From: Amaurobius ferox
Lineage: Eukaryota; Arthropoda; Arachnida; Araneae; Amaurobiidae
DNA: 64,000 bases
NCBI GenBank assembly: GCA_951213105.1
Contig: OX578140.1
Coordinates: forward strand, 123,683,649 to 123,747,648
Direction: 5' to 3'
The stretch's first letter is position 1. Every line of letters starts with the position of its first letter. A program made the position numbers and the translations under genes. Shown one piece after another: positions 12,671-23,984 of this stretch. The notes beneath the pieces are model-generated. The model saw only the letters and a program-made list of their open reading frames with translations, ran no database searches and was not told where the DNA came from.

Positions 12671-13954
12671 TAACACTTTACAACAAAGTTGAAAGGTGTT
12701 TATGACTTTGTTCATTCTGTCTGTCTGTCTGTCTGTTAGCACGATAACTGTCGTAAAAATGACTTAATCAAAATGAAATTTTAGTATGTTGTTCAGACGG
12801 TCTGTAGGACCTATGGGAATATAAATGAATAATATCACCCAATTAGTGTTGGATTGAACCCGGGTTAAAATAATTATTTGCATTGAGCCCTATGGGACCT
12901 AATTTTTCAAACATTTTTTAAGCGGATTTTATTCACAAATTGCTTCAAAAATTTTAGGTAATATTAAAATTGTTCCATAAAATATATAAAAAAAATTCAG
13001 CGAAATATATTCAATAGTTTTTTAAACAACAATTAAAATAATAATTACACCTCTTATATGAAGCGATCACGTGACCATGATATGAAACGATCACGTGACC
13101 TACTTCAAAATGATATATGGCATCCATCTTGTTTCAAAATCGTGATTTTTTAAGTTCTTTTTAATTCATATTGAGTGTTGTATCCGTCCTAAAACTACTT
13201 CATTTTTGCTTAAATTCTGTGCATCTACATACTGAAACAACGCAAATACAATATATTTGAGTTTAAATGATTATCCAAATTTGATTATTTCTACAACGAA
13301 GCCTATTTTTCACTTATGTAAAATATAAATAGCAAAATATGCAGAATGAGTTGTATTAGAATTGCTGTATTTCTTTAACACAAAATAATTTAGCACATGG
13401 AGTCTGCATGGCTGATATGAATGAAATATTAATTGATTTTATAAGGAGAAGGACGATTTTTTTCGATGAAGTTTTAAGCACAGAGTTTAATTACTTGTAG
13501 CTCTATGGTCTTAATTTTTAAATAAAATAAATTATTATAGTATTGTGATGAATGAAATGAATGGGAGAAAGTTATGAATTAAATACTGTTTTTATAGAGA
13601 AATCCAGGCGTGTTATTTTTTCTATGACGTCATTTGAATTAATTTCAGTTGTTTTCGATGAAGATTTCAAATATAATAAATTATCGTAGTATTATGATAG
13701 TTTTAAAAATATTGCCGTTGAATGTATCGCATTTTAGAGATATTTAAACCAGGCAATTTATATTTCAATGCCGTCATTTGAATGAAGTTCATTTTTTTCA
13801 ATGAAGATTTAAGTTTTCAAATATAATAAATTAATGTAGTATTGTGATAAGTTTTAAAATATTACCGAGGAATGTATTGCATTTTAGACTTTTTTAAATA
13901 AAATTGCATTGAAGTTGAAAAGTGTTTCATAATCAATGCTTTAAGCATGATTGA
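12671..13954 (-). mobile_element. Family A element, longest copy, reverse orientation
   Basis: It begins at the palindrome TAACACTTTACAACAAAG, passes the GTCT microsatellite at about 12717-12737 and the two CACGTGA motifs near 13070-13100, and continues through the double module (about 13600-13900). It closes at GTGTTTCATAATCAATGC...GATTGA near 13954. The part at 12671-13233 is the inverted counterpart of 1-583, so the block 1-13233 is flanked by inverted A copies. No coding capacity. Confidence 0.7.
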
Positions 13955-16061
13955 TCTTTCTTGTTACAAATTATTTTCGCAATTTCATGCCGCTAAAATG
14001 TGTGTTACAATTTGACAAATCATATCTATTGTTTCAGAAATATCAAAGGACATGCAAATAAAATAAATTGTTGGAGAATTTTTCCTTTCTCACTTATAAA
14101 TTTTCATTTCTTAAACTTCATTTCTCAAATTACATTTTCATTTATCAAATCACGAATTTTCATTTCTTAAACTGCCTAAATGTAAACTTAAATGCACGTG
14201 TTCTACCGCTCTTGTGTGAGTCGTATATGCATTCCAAATATTTTATTCTTAGGCATATTAATACACAAAACCGTGCCAGTTTATCTCGGGAAATGAATCT
14301 AATGTGCTAGAGACAAGCAAGGATGAGAATTATTAAATATTTTCGGTCACTTTACTTTTAATTAAGGCTGACGAAACTTTAATTTACCGCAATAATGTAT
14401 GTTAGAGGAGCATACCCGGAATGAAAGGTCTTTAACGTAAATTACTGTTCCAAAAGTGCAGACGATTTTGAACTAAAGTCTCTCTAATGTTAGAATGGGG
14501 ATACAGTGTGAAGTATTTTCTAAATGTTGTTACAGAGAATGGAGCCTGTTTATACGGCATGATTATTATAGGGTGATGGTTCATATTTAATTAAAATGAC
14601 GAACACTTTCCACTCCGGAAATTTATTCAGAACTACAGCTATGAAGCTCTTGGGAAAACTATGCTACTCTGGAAAACTTTTGACAAAATGAAATCATGTT
14701 TGGTGAGTGTTTTATTATTTTATACACATCATTTATAAAGCAGATTCCTTTTCTTTATGAAATTGTGAATATATGAAAAGTATTAGTCGACACATGCCGT
14801 TGTCTACTAGTAACAAACTCTACTTGTTTTTCATATCTAGCGAAATAAGTTGTATTGATTTCATCCATAAATTTCATATACTTAATTATTAATCAATATC
14901 AAGTTTGTGTCTCTTCAGCTATAAAAAATAACGACGAATAAGAAAGATATTTTTTGAAGTATTTGTCTAGAATATAAACTATTATATATATGTATTTCTC
15001 AACAACATACTACTTTGTAATACTACATGTTGTTTTGTCTTGTAAAACTACATCTCGTGCAAATACGAGTACGTATGTAATCTCTGTCGCTGTCCTCCAG
15101 TGATAAGTTGAGATTTCATCTCCTAATTACATCTGTAAAAAGCAAAAATAATAGAAAGAAATGAGTGAGGCTTAAAAATTACCATCTTGACTTATGAAAA
15201 CCCAAAAAATTATTTTACAAAATTTCTGAAGCGCGTTTATCTCTGAGAATCGGTGACATCATGATTCTGTACGAAAAAAATCGTCCTTTTCATCCTACCA
15301 GATTGTGACAGCAGTGATTTTAAGTCAGTTGACGAGTCAATTGACAGAACTTCAATTGACGACATTAGAAGATATTTCCAAGAACTTATTCCAAACAAAA
15401 GTTTCTAGAAACTGCAAAGTTAAATTTTTTTGTTCCCCATATGTTAAACGTTTTGAAACCCATCTGTAAAACTTTGCTATGAAGCAAGAGAAAAGCACGA
15501 TTTTATTAATCATTTGTGATAAGTATATTTATTACTCGTCAATTTTGACACGCATTTAGTTATTATTGATATGAATGGGCATTTAAAAATACTGTCTCTC
15601 CTTTTAGTGCATAAGTAAGCTGACATTGTTTCCTAATGTTAGCTTCGATTTTCATGCTGAACAAAAACAAATCCATATGGCATTTTTGGCATGGGGACAT
15701 AATAAATATTCATTAAAATTCCATTTGTCACGTTGATTTGCCATTGATTTGTCATCCATTAAAAATCTTATGAAATCTTATAAAAATATATTCCCCAGAA
15801 CTCATTTTAACCAAAAGTTTCTAGAAACTACAAGATTAAAAGATTTTTTTTTTTAAACCTGAAAATTGACAATTATCAGATATTCAGTCTTGAAATTACA
15901 CCGAATTAGAAATTTTGGTCATTGGCACGATTGGCGTTGCCTTGAACAACTCCATTTCGGCAGATATTGCGTCATATTCATAAGTGGCTGTAGTAATATA
16001 TTGAGGATGGATTTTTCTTCCTGTATTAAGATGGTTTAAGTTGTTTTATTTTGTACAGTGC

Positions 16062-16101
16062 ATAAAGATTTGTAGTATAGACTACACTACAAATCATTAT
16101 G
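16062..16101. repeat. Short inverted repeat
   Basis: GATTTGTAGT and ACTACAAATC face each other across 9 bases; the pairing extends imperfectly outward. Confidence 0.6.
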
Positions 16102-16189
16102 CTATGTAGTAAATATATTTCAAAACTTTTAACTTTATATAAATATTATGATTTACTTTTTATAAAGAAAAATAATATTATCATACATA

Positions 16190-16275
16190 ATAAAATACGA
16201 TGTCTGTTTGTTTGTTCGTTTGTCTGTCTGTTTGGGGCGGCGCACAGTGGTGCCAAATGAGGAATTTGCGGAAGA
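16190..16275 (+). repeat. Family F repeat fragment with TGTC/TTTG tract
   Basis: ATAATAAAATACGATGTCTG followed by GTTTGTTTGTTCGTTTGTCT matches the edges of repeats at 32183 and 41081. It is non-coding. Confidence 0.45.
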
Positions 16276-16372
16276 AACCTCATAACTTATGCATTTCTTA
16301 ATATTTTTGCATACTTTTTGCGCATGTAGATAAGTTAAAAATAAGATTTTATATGCATGGTAATATTAAAAT

Positions 16373-17089
16373 CAGTGGCGGCCCCAGATTTTTTTCGGGG
16401 GGAGATATGAAGGTATACGCATACCCTTCACCTTTTTTTTTTTTTGAAGATAAAATTATAAAAGTGTTTTTATAAATGGACTAACACCCCACGACATACT
16501 TTCTGGTTGAATTTTGTTTCAGCTTACTGTCATTCTTTAATTAGCACATTAATTAGCTGTTAGCTAAAAAAATTAATAGAAAATGTACGGAAACATGCCC
16601 GTATATTGGCACGATTGTTGAAACAATACATCATAGAAAATACAAATTTTAATGTAGGTGTTAGATCCTAGTGTATTACATTGCCACATTTTTTAGCTTT
16701 AATAATCACTTTAAATTTCGTAAATTGATATAAATGAACCAAAGTTATGTTTCGTGTTGCACAATGTGCGTCAAAATCACGTTCTTCAGAAATCGACTTT
16801 AAAGTCCAAGTGGACCATTAAATCACTGATACCTTAGCTCATAAAAATAGCTGTATTTAAAAAAGTTAATGGAATTAAAAAAAAATGAGGATATCTACAG
16901 AAAGACAAAAATTTGGGTAATAATATAAGCCAATAAAATAGAAATTTCAATTTTGACAGATTTTCAAATTTTCAAGAGTATGCGTATACCTCTCTCAACA
17001 TGTATTTCTAAATAATTGTGTTACCAAACGTTATTTTCTAAATTTGGGGGTGGGGATATATTCCCCAATTTTCCCAGAGATCGCCATTG
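16373..17089. mobile_element. hAT-like MITE
   Basis: The left end, CAGTGGCGGCCCCAGATTTT, faces a diverged inverted right end that reads CAATGGCGATCTCTGGGAAA on the minus strand. A nested palindromic motif, GGTATACGCATACC, occurs near both ends (about 16412 and 16979). CAGTGGCGG-type ends suggest a hAT-like element. The flanking 8 bases (ATTAAAAT and CTTGAAAT) match only partly. No transposase is present. Confidence 0.6.
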
Positions 17090-17189
17090 CTTGAAATTAT
17101 TTGTATATATATTTAATGAAAAAAATTAGAAGGAAAACAAATGCTTTAATTATAAATCTCTGTTTATTGTTATCGTGCATTTTTTCGAA

Positions 17190-17408
17190 ACATGTTTGAT
17201 GACCATTTAATTCGTCAGTTATCGTCTCCACAGGCCCACTGACGCACACACACACACATACTTTCACACACACACACACACACCACTTCAAAAATGTTTG
17301 ATTCGTGATCAGGGATGCTTGAAACGTGCTCTCCCGTCGAAAACTCGAATTCGAATTTTCGACCCCGTCACAATACTTTCCTTATACATTATGTATATAA
17401 GGAAAGTA
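17190..17408 (+). mobile_element. Family B element, 3' end fragment
   Basis: It contains CAGTTATCGTCTCCACAG, a CA microsatellite, the GATCAGGGATGCTTGAAACG block and the terminal hairpin TACTTTCCTTATACATTATG...GGAAAGTA ending at 17408. Confidence 0.75.
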
Positions 17409-17708
17409 AAAATAGTAGTTGGTATCGAAAAATATTATTTTCGGGTTTCGGGGTTTTTCCGCTACGGCACCAGTGTGCGGTATAGTGGAAAATCTAAGCG
17501 ATCCACAGATACAAAATGCACAACAATATCGATGTATTTTGCTTTATAAAAAGTAATCTATGATATTTAGGAAAAACATAGTCAAAAACTTGAAATATAT
17601 TTGCTATACTACAAAGCATGCATTGTACAAAATAAAATGACAGTTCGGGAGATGTCCAGAGATAACTCTGAGTGATTTTGTTTAAATGCTTATGAGTTTT
17701 GTACTTAT
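17409..17708. other. Spacer with family F remnant
   Basis: GGAAAATCTAAGCGATCCAC near 17488 matches the F repeat at 41115. After the reverse B copy, family F sequence resumes at 18693 (GTTGAAGTGCGATTTCGAGC), so that B copy probably inserted into an F repeat. Confidence 0.4.
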
Positions 17709-17839
17709 TACTTTCCTTATAGACATAATGTATAAGGAAAGTATTGTGACGGGGTCGAAATTTCGAATTCGAGTTTTCGACGGGAGAGGACGTTTCAAGC
17801 ATCCCTGATCACGAATCGAACATTTTTGAGGTGATGTCT

Positions 17840-17880
<41 letters not shown>

Positions 17881-18687
17881 AGTGTGTGTGAAAGTATGTG
17901 TGTGTGTGTGTGTGTGTGTCAGTGAGTCTGTGGAGACGATAACTGACGAACGAATGGACCGATTCGAACCAAATTTGGTACAAAAATCACAATCCGTAAA
18001 CACTGGAAGCCTACTGTTTTTATACGCAATCGAAAGTTCAGAACCCCCCCTAAATTTTCGAGTGAAATTTTGAAAAAATCGTCAAAAAATCAAAACCACT
18101 AATAAAGTTACGTAAATAGACATTTCTTATGTAATTTTTCATTAGAAAATGATTGGCATAAATTTTAGAACGTTAACATGAGCCGTTCTAGAGATATTGC
18201 ACATTTTTCAAAAACATTATCAAAAAGTCATATAAAATAAAAAAAATATTTCCTATTGAGAAACATGTTCACTTTTTATATGTAATACCATACGATAAAT
18301 TGGGTGACAACATTCTCGTGGATCTAGGTCGTTCCATTCATGGAAAAAGATACTTTGAGTAATACGTTTGTATTTGAACGCCAATAGTTATTTCTCTGCT
18401 GTAAGAATAACTTATTTCTTCGTCCATAACGCTTGGCGAGATTTTGGCGACGAATTTGGCGGAATGTCGCCAACTTGGCGGCTTTTTGAGATGTTGCCAA
18501 ATTAACGAAAATCTCGCCAAATGTATAAAAATGACGCTAAATCAATGAAAATGAGGACTAATTGTCAAAAATTCAATATCTTGGAAAGAATATTAGTATC
18601 TACTATAAGGAAAACCTATTTTCTTTACTGTAAAAGTAGTAAATTTATTACATTATATAAGGAAAGTCATGTGTTGCCCACATCAGA
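17709..18687 (-). mobile_element. Family B element, full length, reverse orientation
   Basis: Terminal hairpin at 17709-17743, the GGGGTCGAAATTTCGAATTC block, a TG microsatellite at 17840-17918, then the CGTTCTAGAGATATT block, a TTGGCGACGAATTTGGCGG region and the 5' terminus, which on the minus strand reads TCTGATGTGGGCAACACATG. It is next to an A-run, as in all other B and E copies. The internal TGGCGA-rich stretch can form secondary structure. It is non-coding. Confidence 0.8.
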
Positions 18688-18878
18688 TTTTTTTTATGTT
18701 GAAGTGCGATTTCGAGCGATTTTCACATAAATTTGTTCCTTAGCTATCGGAAATAGTATTACAGAGTTTTCATCTTCACACCATCGAAGAACGCTTTTTC
18801 CAACGAATTCTGAACCGAATACATAGGACAATTCTTTTATATTTAATCTTTCGATATTTAAAAATAGATCTAAATATG

Positions 18879-19282
18879 CCTTTATAAGCTATTCTATTTT
18901 TATTTTTATGCATCGGGGAATTGGAGATTCATACCATTATAATATTTTGCGGGAATATGAAGTGATATATTCTTCTTCTTCTTCTTCGACTCAGACCGTC
19001 CGATCTACCCAAAGGTGTTGAAGACCCAAACCGTCCGACTCGTCGACAAGGACTCGAGAAGCAATTTGGTCTACCCAAAGGTGTAAGGGTAGCCTGCAGC
19101 CCAAATTGCTGCTCTTTTAATTATCGACGAGTCGGACGGTCTGGGTCTTCAACACCTTTGGGTAGATCGGACGATCTGAGTCGAAGAAGAATATATCACT
19201 TCATATTCCCGCAAAAAATTATAATCGTATGAATCTTCAATTCTCCGATGCATAAAAATAAAAATAGAATAGCTTATAAAGG
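18879..19282. repeat. Large inverted repeat, arms about 190 bp, 31 bp spacer
   Basis: Left arm 18879-19069 and right arm 19101-19282 are near-perfect reverse complements, differing mainly where the right arm is a few bases shorter. The arms include host flank as well as SINE C tail sequence, so the duplication copied across the SINE boundary. DNA this symmetric can form a long hairpin or cruciform. Confidence 0.85.
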
Positions 19283-19529
19283 TATAAGGTATATGTCTGG
19301 ACTGTCCTGAAGTGCCACTCAATTTAGACCGAAACCAAGTGGGGGGGTGGCATTCACAAGGGCAGTACTCTTCTTTCCCTACCACCAACCTCTCGGAAGG
19401 ACTTACGGACTCACATGTTTAACGTGATCGTACTCCGCGTGAACACGATGACAGTTTGGGAAAAGGCAAGAATCGAACTTGGGACGTCTGAATGCAATCC
19501 CCGTGCGTTAACCACTGGGTTGTCGCGCC
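18972..19529 (-). mobile_element. SINE family C with internal inverted duplication
   Basis: It is flanked by TGAAGTGATATATT at 18958-18971 and 19530-19543. On the minus strand the tRNA-like head lies at about 19529-19460 (GGCGCGACAACCCAGTGG and a GTTCGATTC-type B box). The body follows, with CCTCTCGGAAGG in plus orientation near 19390, and the tail is GAA repeats at 18972-18986. The inverted repeat at 18879-19282 overlaps its tail half and explains its unusual length relative to the 290 bp copy at 21121. Confidence 0.8.
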
Positions 19530-19601
19530 TGAAGTGATATATTAGCATTCTAATAAAAAAAACCCTACAGAGTCCACGTCGACGATAACAGCTTACAATT
19601 T

Positions 19602-19717
19602 CTTTGCAGTAGCTCAAAGGCAGAGCGCAGGCTGGCCAGTTCGGAGATCCAGGGTTTGATTCCCTGTTGGGGCAGCAATGGCGCCCGAATAAATCAACCT
19701 TGTAGGTTAGTGCAAAG
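19602..19717 (+). mobile_element. tRNA-headed SINE family D, head and start of body
   Basis: GCAGTAGCTCAAAGGCAGAG is the A-box region and GGGTTTGATTCCCTG the B-box region, followed by TTGGGGCAGCAATGG. The body phrase TAGGTTAGTGCAAAGAT follows and matches the 70 bp unit at 30311. The body continues into the duplicated segment below. Confidence 0.7.
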
Positions 19718-20625
19718 ATATCGGAGGTCTGAAGACTCCAGATCGTGCGACTCACATAGTGGGTTTAGGCTAGTTAGCTGCACGGCCGGGAGGCAGCCAA
19801 GGTCCACCATCCCGCCAAACGAACATTTATTTAGATCTAAAAAGATAACAATTGATGAAACATATTGTGATCAAACAGACAGTTTTACATTATATTTGAA
19901 CTTGACAAGTACGTCCATTTTTCAAAAATGGGAAAAGGTTTATTGCGAATATAGATAAAAAGATCATTGAAAAATAAAATTTAGAGTGAGGTATAATAAC
20001 ATAATGAAAAATAGATTAAAATTAAAGAAAATAATAAAATTTTAAAAGTAAAATTTAGAAATATATAAAAAGAAAATATATGAAAAGGAAAAACATTTTA
20101 GGCACATGAAAATCAAAAACAGAAATTTAGAATAAAATTTAGAAAAAAAAAAATTAGATGTCGGAGGTCTGAAGACCCCAGACCGCACGACTCACATAGT
20201 GGGTTTAGAGTAGCTAGCTGCACGGCCGGGAAAGGATACCTCCTGCACTCAGGAGGCACCCATGGTCTACCATCCCGCCAAACGAACTTTTATTTAGGCC
20301 TAAAAATACATATAACAATTGATGAAAAATATTGTGATTAAACAAACAGTTTTACATTATATTTGAACTTGACAAGTACGTCCATTTTACAAAAATGGGA
20401 AAAGGGTTATTGCTAATATAGATAAAAAGATCATTGAAACATAAAATTTAGAGTGAGGTATAATAACATAATGAAAAATAGATTAAAATTAAAGAAAATA
20501 ATAAAATTTTAAAAGTAAAATTTAGAAAATATATAAAAATAAAATTTATGAAAAGGAAAAAAAAAAAATAGGCATATGAAAACAAAAACAGAAATGTAGA
20601 ATAAAATTTAGAAAAGAAAAAATAC
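19718..20625 (+). repeat. Tandem duplication, unit about 440 bp
   Basis: Copy 1 (19718-20155) and copy 2 (20159-20625) both start TCGGAGGTCTGAAGAC, pass ACTCACATAGTGGGTTTAG and CATCCCGCCAAACGAAC, and run into the same A-rich AAATTTAGAA sequence. Copy 2 carries about 30 extra bases near 20230-20265 (CCTCCTGCACTCAGGAGG, itself a small palindrome). It starts in SINE D body and includes downstream sequence. Confidence 0.85.
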
Positions 20626-20905
20626 AAATAAAAAGGGTCAAAAGAAAAAGAAAGGTCCGAGAAAATAAGAACAGTTAACATAGCTTTTTTCTTTTTTTAA
20701 AGAGAAAATGGAGGGAACACAATAAGTTCATATAGGTTAATAAGAATGAAATAAAGGGATTCATTGATCAACATTAATTGAGAGCAGAATTTACTCATAA
20801 GCTTAGGTCACTTTATTAGAAATTTCCATGGCAATAAGAATACAGTTTTTGATTTTTTTCTACTAAAGAGGGATTTTAACGAACTTTGGAGAACTAAATT
20901 GGTTT

Positions 20906-21500
20906 ATTAGAGGGTGTTGTTGTTGTTGAAACCCAGACCGTCCGACCTACCAGAAAGGTGTAAGGGGTTGTTGTTGTTGTTGTTGTTGTTGAGACCCAAA
21001 CCGTCCGACCTACCAGATAGGTGTAAGGTAACTGAAGGGGGGGGGGGGGTGTTGAAGACCCAGACCACACAGCCAACCCTGGGGTTTACGGCAGTTTGAT
21101 GTGTGGCCGAAGAGGGGGGGTTGTTGTTGTTGAGACCCAGGCCGTCCGACCTACCAGAAAGGTATAAGGTAACTGTTTGGACGGCCGGGAAGTGCCACCC
21201 AATTTTGACCGGAACCCAGTGGGGGAGGCATCCACAGGGACCGTACCCTCCTTCCCCTACCACCAACCTCTCGGAAGGACTTACGGACCCACATGTTTAA
21301 CGTGATCGTACTCCGCGTGAACACGGCGGCAGTTTTGGCAGCAGCTGGAATCGAACCCGGGCCTACCGAGTGCAACTCCAGCGCGCTAACCAATGGGCTA
21401 CCGCGCCCCCGAAGAGGGGGGGTCAAAAGTCCAGACCATTCGGCTCGTCCAGGGACTTAGAGTAGCAAATTGAATGGCCGGCGAAGAGGGGGGGTGTCGG
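20906..21500 (-). mobile_element. Mosaic of SINE C and related fragments
   Basis: Two short SINE C tail fragments (about 20912-20968 and 20968-21033) and a related fragment (21050-21108) are followed by the full copy at 21121-21410 and another fragment (21423-21482). Junctions repeatedly carry GAAGAGGGGGGGT or a longer G-run variant (21034, 21109, 21411, 21483). The short reading frames here are repeat-encoded. Confidence 0.75.
21121..21410 (-). mobile_element. SINE family C, best-preserved full copy
   Basis: On the minus strand the tRNA-like head begins GGGGGCGCGGTAGCCCATTG with an A-box region GTAGCCCATTGGTTAGCGCG, and a B box GGGTTCGATTCC follows about 25 bases later. The body includes CCTTCCGAGAGGTTGG and GGAGGGTACGGTCCC, and the tail is (CAA)n. 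It is flanked by GAAGAGGGGGGG at 21109-21120 and 21411-21422. This is the reference copy for the family; other copies are at 11121, 18972, 24611, 41276 and 61341. Confidence 0.88.
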
Positions 21501-21736
21501 AGGTCTGAAAGTGACCCTGGTACTACTAGTATGGATTCAGTGGACTTTGGAAGATTGAGCGGCGATTTCAAATTGAGAGGATAACGACCACGCAGAATAC
21601 TGACCTGGGTAAAAATAGTAGTTACAGGAGGCTAACCCAAGGTAAAAATAGCAGGGGGTCAGTCAGATTGTCAGTTGCACGCCAATCTGACATTAGAAGG
21701 TGGAGAATGCAGAGTCTACTTTAAAGATAAAAACTT

Positions 21737-21822
21737 GCAATTCTGTCCCAGTAGCTCAACGGTAGATCGCCGGTGGGTTAGTTCGGAGATCCAGGGTTCG
21801 ATACCGGTTGGGACAGCAAGGT
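21737..21822 (+). mobile_element. SINE family D head, tRNA-like
   Basis: GTCCCAGTAGCTCAACGGTA, B-box region GGGTTCGATACC and a closing TTGGGAC that can pair with the starting GTCCCAG as a 7 bp acceptor-like stem. The anticodon arm pairs poorly, so a functional tRNA is unlikely. D-family tail sequence also lies at about 21498-21580, just upstream. Confidence 0.6.
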
Positions 21823-23984
21823 TCTTTACAACACATCAATGACTCTGTCATTGAAATTTTTATGAACTTATAAGTGGATCTGCTGAAGTTGTAATTTTCT
21901 ATTTGAATGCTCGTAGCAAAAGAAGCATTTCTTTAGTGTGTTCATGTCATTGCAACTGGGGACCGGGACCTTTGCTATATAGATTTCTATTCTAACATTT
22001 TCTGTGTGCATGGAAAAAAAGGGAATTGGAATATATTTTGTTCTAAATGGACATTTTAGAAATTGGGTGGTGTTACATGCATTGTTTAGGTAGCGGTCAC
22101 TTATTTGGGAAGTTGGAGAAGCCGGGGGTTCGTTCTAGTTTAGCATAAATTTCAATACATTTGTGTTCATGAAAAATTTTATTGGAAGGTAATGTTATTT
22201 AAATGTTTTGAAAGCTTTAGATTTGCATTCAAAACGATTATTTCTTTGACTTTGATTTCTTTGATTTTCAATAACTGAAATATGATTTTTTTCTCTTTTC
22301 CGTTTATGTTTGTTTTAAACAATAAATGTGAAACTTTTGATAAAATGTCAGTTGTATTCTAAAATATTTGCTATATTTCGGAATTATTCAAACGAATATG
22401 TCAAACGCTATTTATCAATTATTCAAATTCTCTCTTAAAATTTTGTTGAAATTTTGGGAACTCCTAAAATGGGGACTTCATACTTATCCCAGGATATTAT
22501 ATACAGGAATAACCTATTAAATAACTTTGAGTACAAAATGAAAAATCATATTTTGACCGAATTAAGAGACCCTCCCTCTCAAAATAATTGCCTTTCTTGT
22601 CATCGTCTTTCTACCTTGGATGCATATATCTTCTATCAAATGTTTTTTCCACGTTTGACAGTTCTTTTGTTAAAAGATTGGATTCTAACCGAGACACACT
22701 CAATTTTCACTTCACGGAACGCGAACACGAAACTTTATCCCTTCTGTTTTAAATGCACAGTAAATGCTGTTTCTGAAATGGGATATTATTAAGCTGCTTA
22801 AACAGAAGTCTTGCCTTTATCCATAGAGCAGCATTTTACCGAAACTAATGACAGAAATCGGGATTTTTGTTCTATTATACTTTGTTTTTGGTTTCATGTA
22901 TTGTTTGGGTCTTGCACATATGCAAATTTCTCTTACTGTAAAACGCCGAGTTAAGCCGCTTAGACTGGTATGCTTTTACACCCAATTTTCCAACTGAAAC
23001 TCTTTCATGTATGTCTCGCGTAAAGATTTTTATATAAAAGAATGCATTTTAAACATCAAAGGAAAAGGATTTACGTTTTAAACTATTTCTGGAGAATGTG
23101 TAAAAGAGAAGGAATTTTGTTTCGTATCATAAAATATTTTATTCAAACTTAATTGAATACAGAGGAAATTTCTTGAGAATGAACAGTGTTATCCTTATTC
23201 TTTTAATGCAGCTTCATAAGAAACCGCTATGGTGCTAAACGACACGACAAAATTGAGAGCATGACCGCCCCTTTTTATGGGGGGCTATCTCGTTCCATTT
23301 TAAGGATAGAGAAAAAAAAATAAATTAGAAAGTTGTAAAGCGTTATCAAATTAGTATAAAAATGTGTATGTGTCCGACAGAAAAAGCTGAGAATAATTGT
23401 TCAAAAATATTTTTAAACACATGCAATTCTTTAAACTGCAAATTCATCTGACAATAATTCTATAACAAACAATTTTATAAATTTAGTTTGAATGCTGTTT
23501 TATTTGACAGACGATTAAACATCCTCGAAGTCGTAGCCAGAAAAATAAGTAAACTAATTTGAGTTTGACAGAACATTCTATATTCATTATCCATGGAGTT
23601 AAAAAGGAGATAAAACTCCTATTAGTAAAACTCTTGAAAATGACATAATGATTTGAGAATTATATCTAGGTGTCGTTAGTGTTAGTAGAGTAGTCATTAT
23701 TGTTAGTTGACACAACAGAAAGGCGTAGTATTTAGTATATGCATTTTTTATTATTTTTGAATTAAGAGTTCCTTAATTATGAGTATAACTAAACAGTATT
23801 TTAAATAGTTTTAGGATAGAGTACAGAATATAGGGAAATAAGAATTTGAAAGCTGAAATAGTTTTGAATACGTAGGAATATATTTTATTGTTTCAGTTCT
23901 AATTTGCATTGCGCTGCTAATTTATTTTTACGAAATTGACAGTTTAAATAATATTTTAACATACAATGCATGAACTACTTATCT
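21823..23984. other. Long non-coding stretch
   Basis: Nothing recognised. A 112-codon open frame at 22454-22792 (plus) has no recognisable domain or motif and sits in AT-rich sequence; I treat it as chance. Confidence 0.4.

Larger units (their letters stand above)
13955..16372. other. Long non-coding stretch
   Basis: No recognisable coding sequence. The phrase AAAAGTTTCTAGAAACT occurs near 15400 and 15815 with similar context, suggesting an old duplication. The segment is otherwise AT-rich and featureless. Confidence 0.4.

Noticed and set aside
21151..21426. Frames of about 90-120 codons repeated at SINE C copies
   Set aside because: The same peptide appears at each SINE copy because the tRNA-headed repeat is translated; it is not a gene.
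21737..21822. Functional tRNA gene
   Set aside because: Acceptor-like pairing exists, but the anticodon and T arms pair poorly and the same sequence heads a repeat family.
22454..22792. 112-codon open frame on the plus strand
   Set aside because: No recognisable motif and it sits in AT-rich repeat-poor sequence; length alone is not persuasive here.
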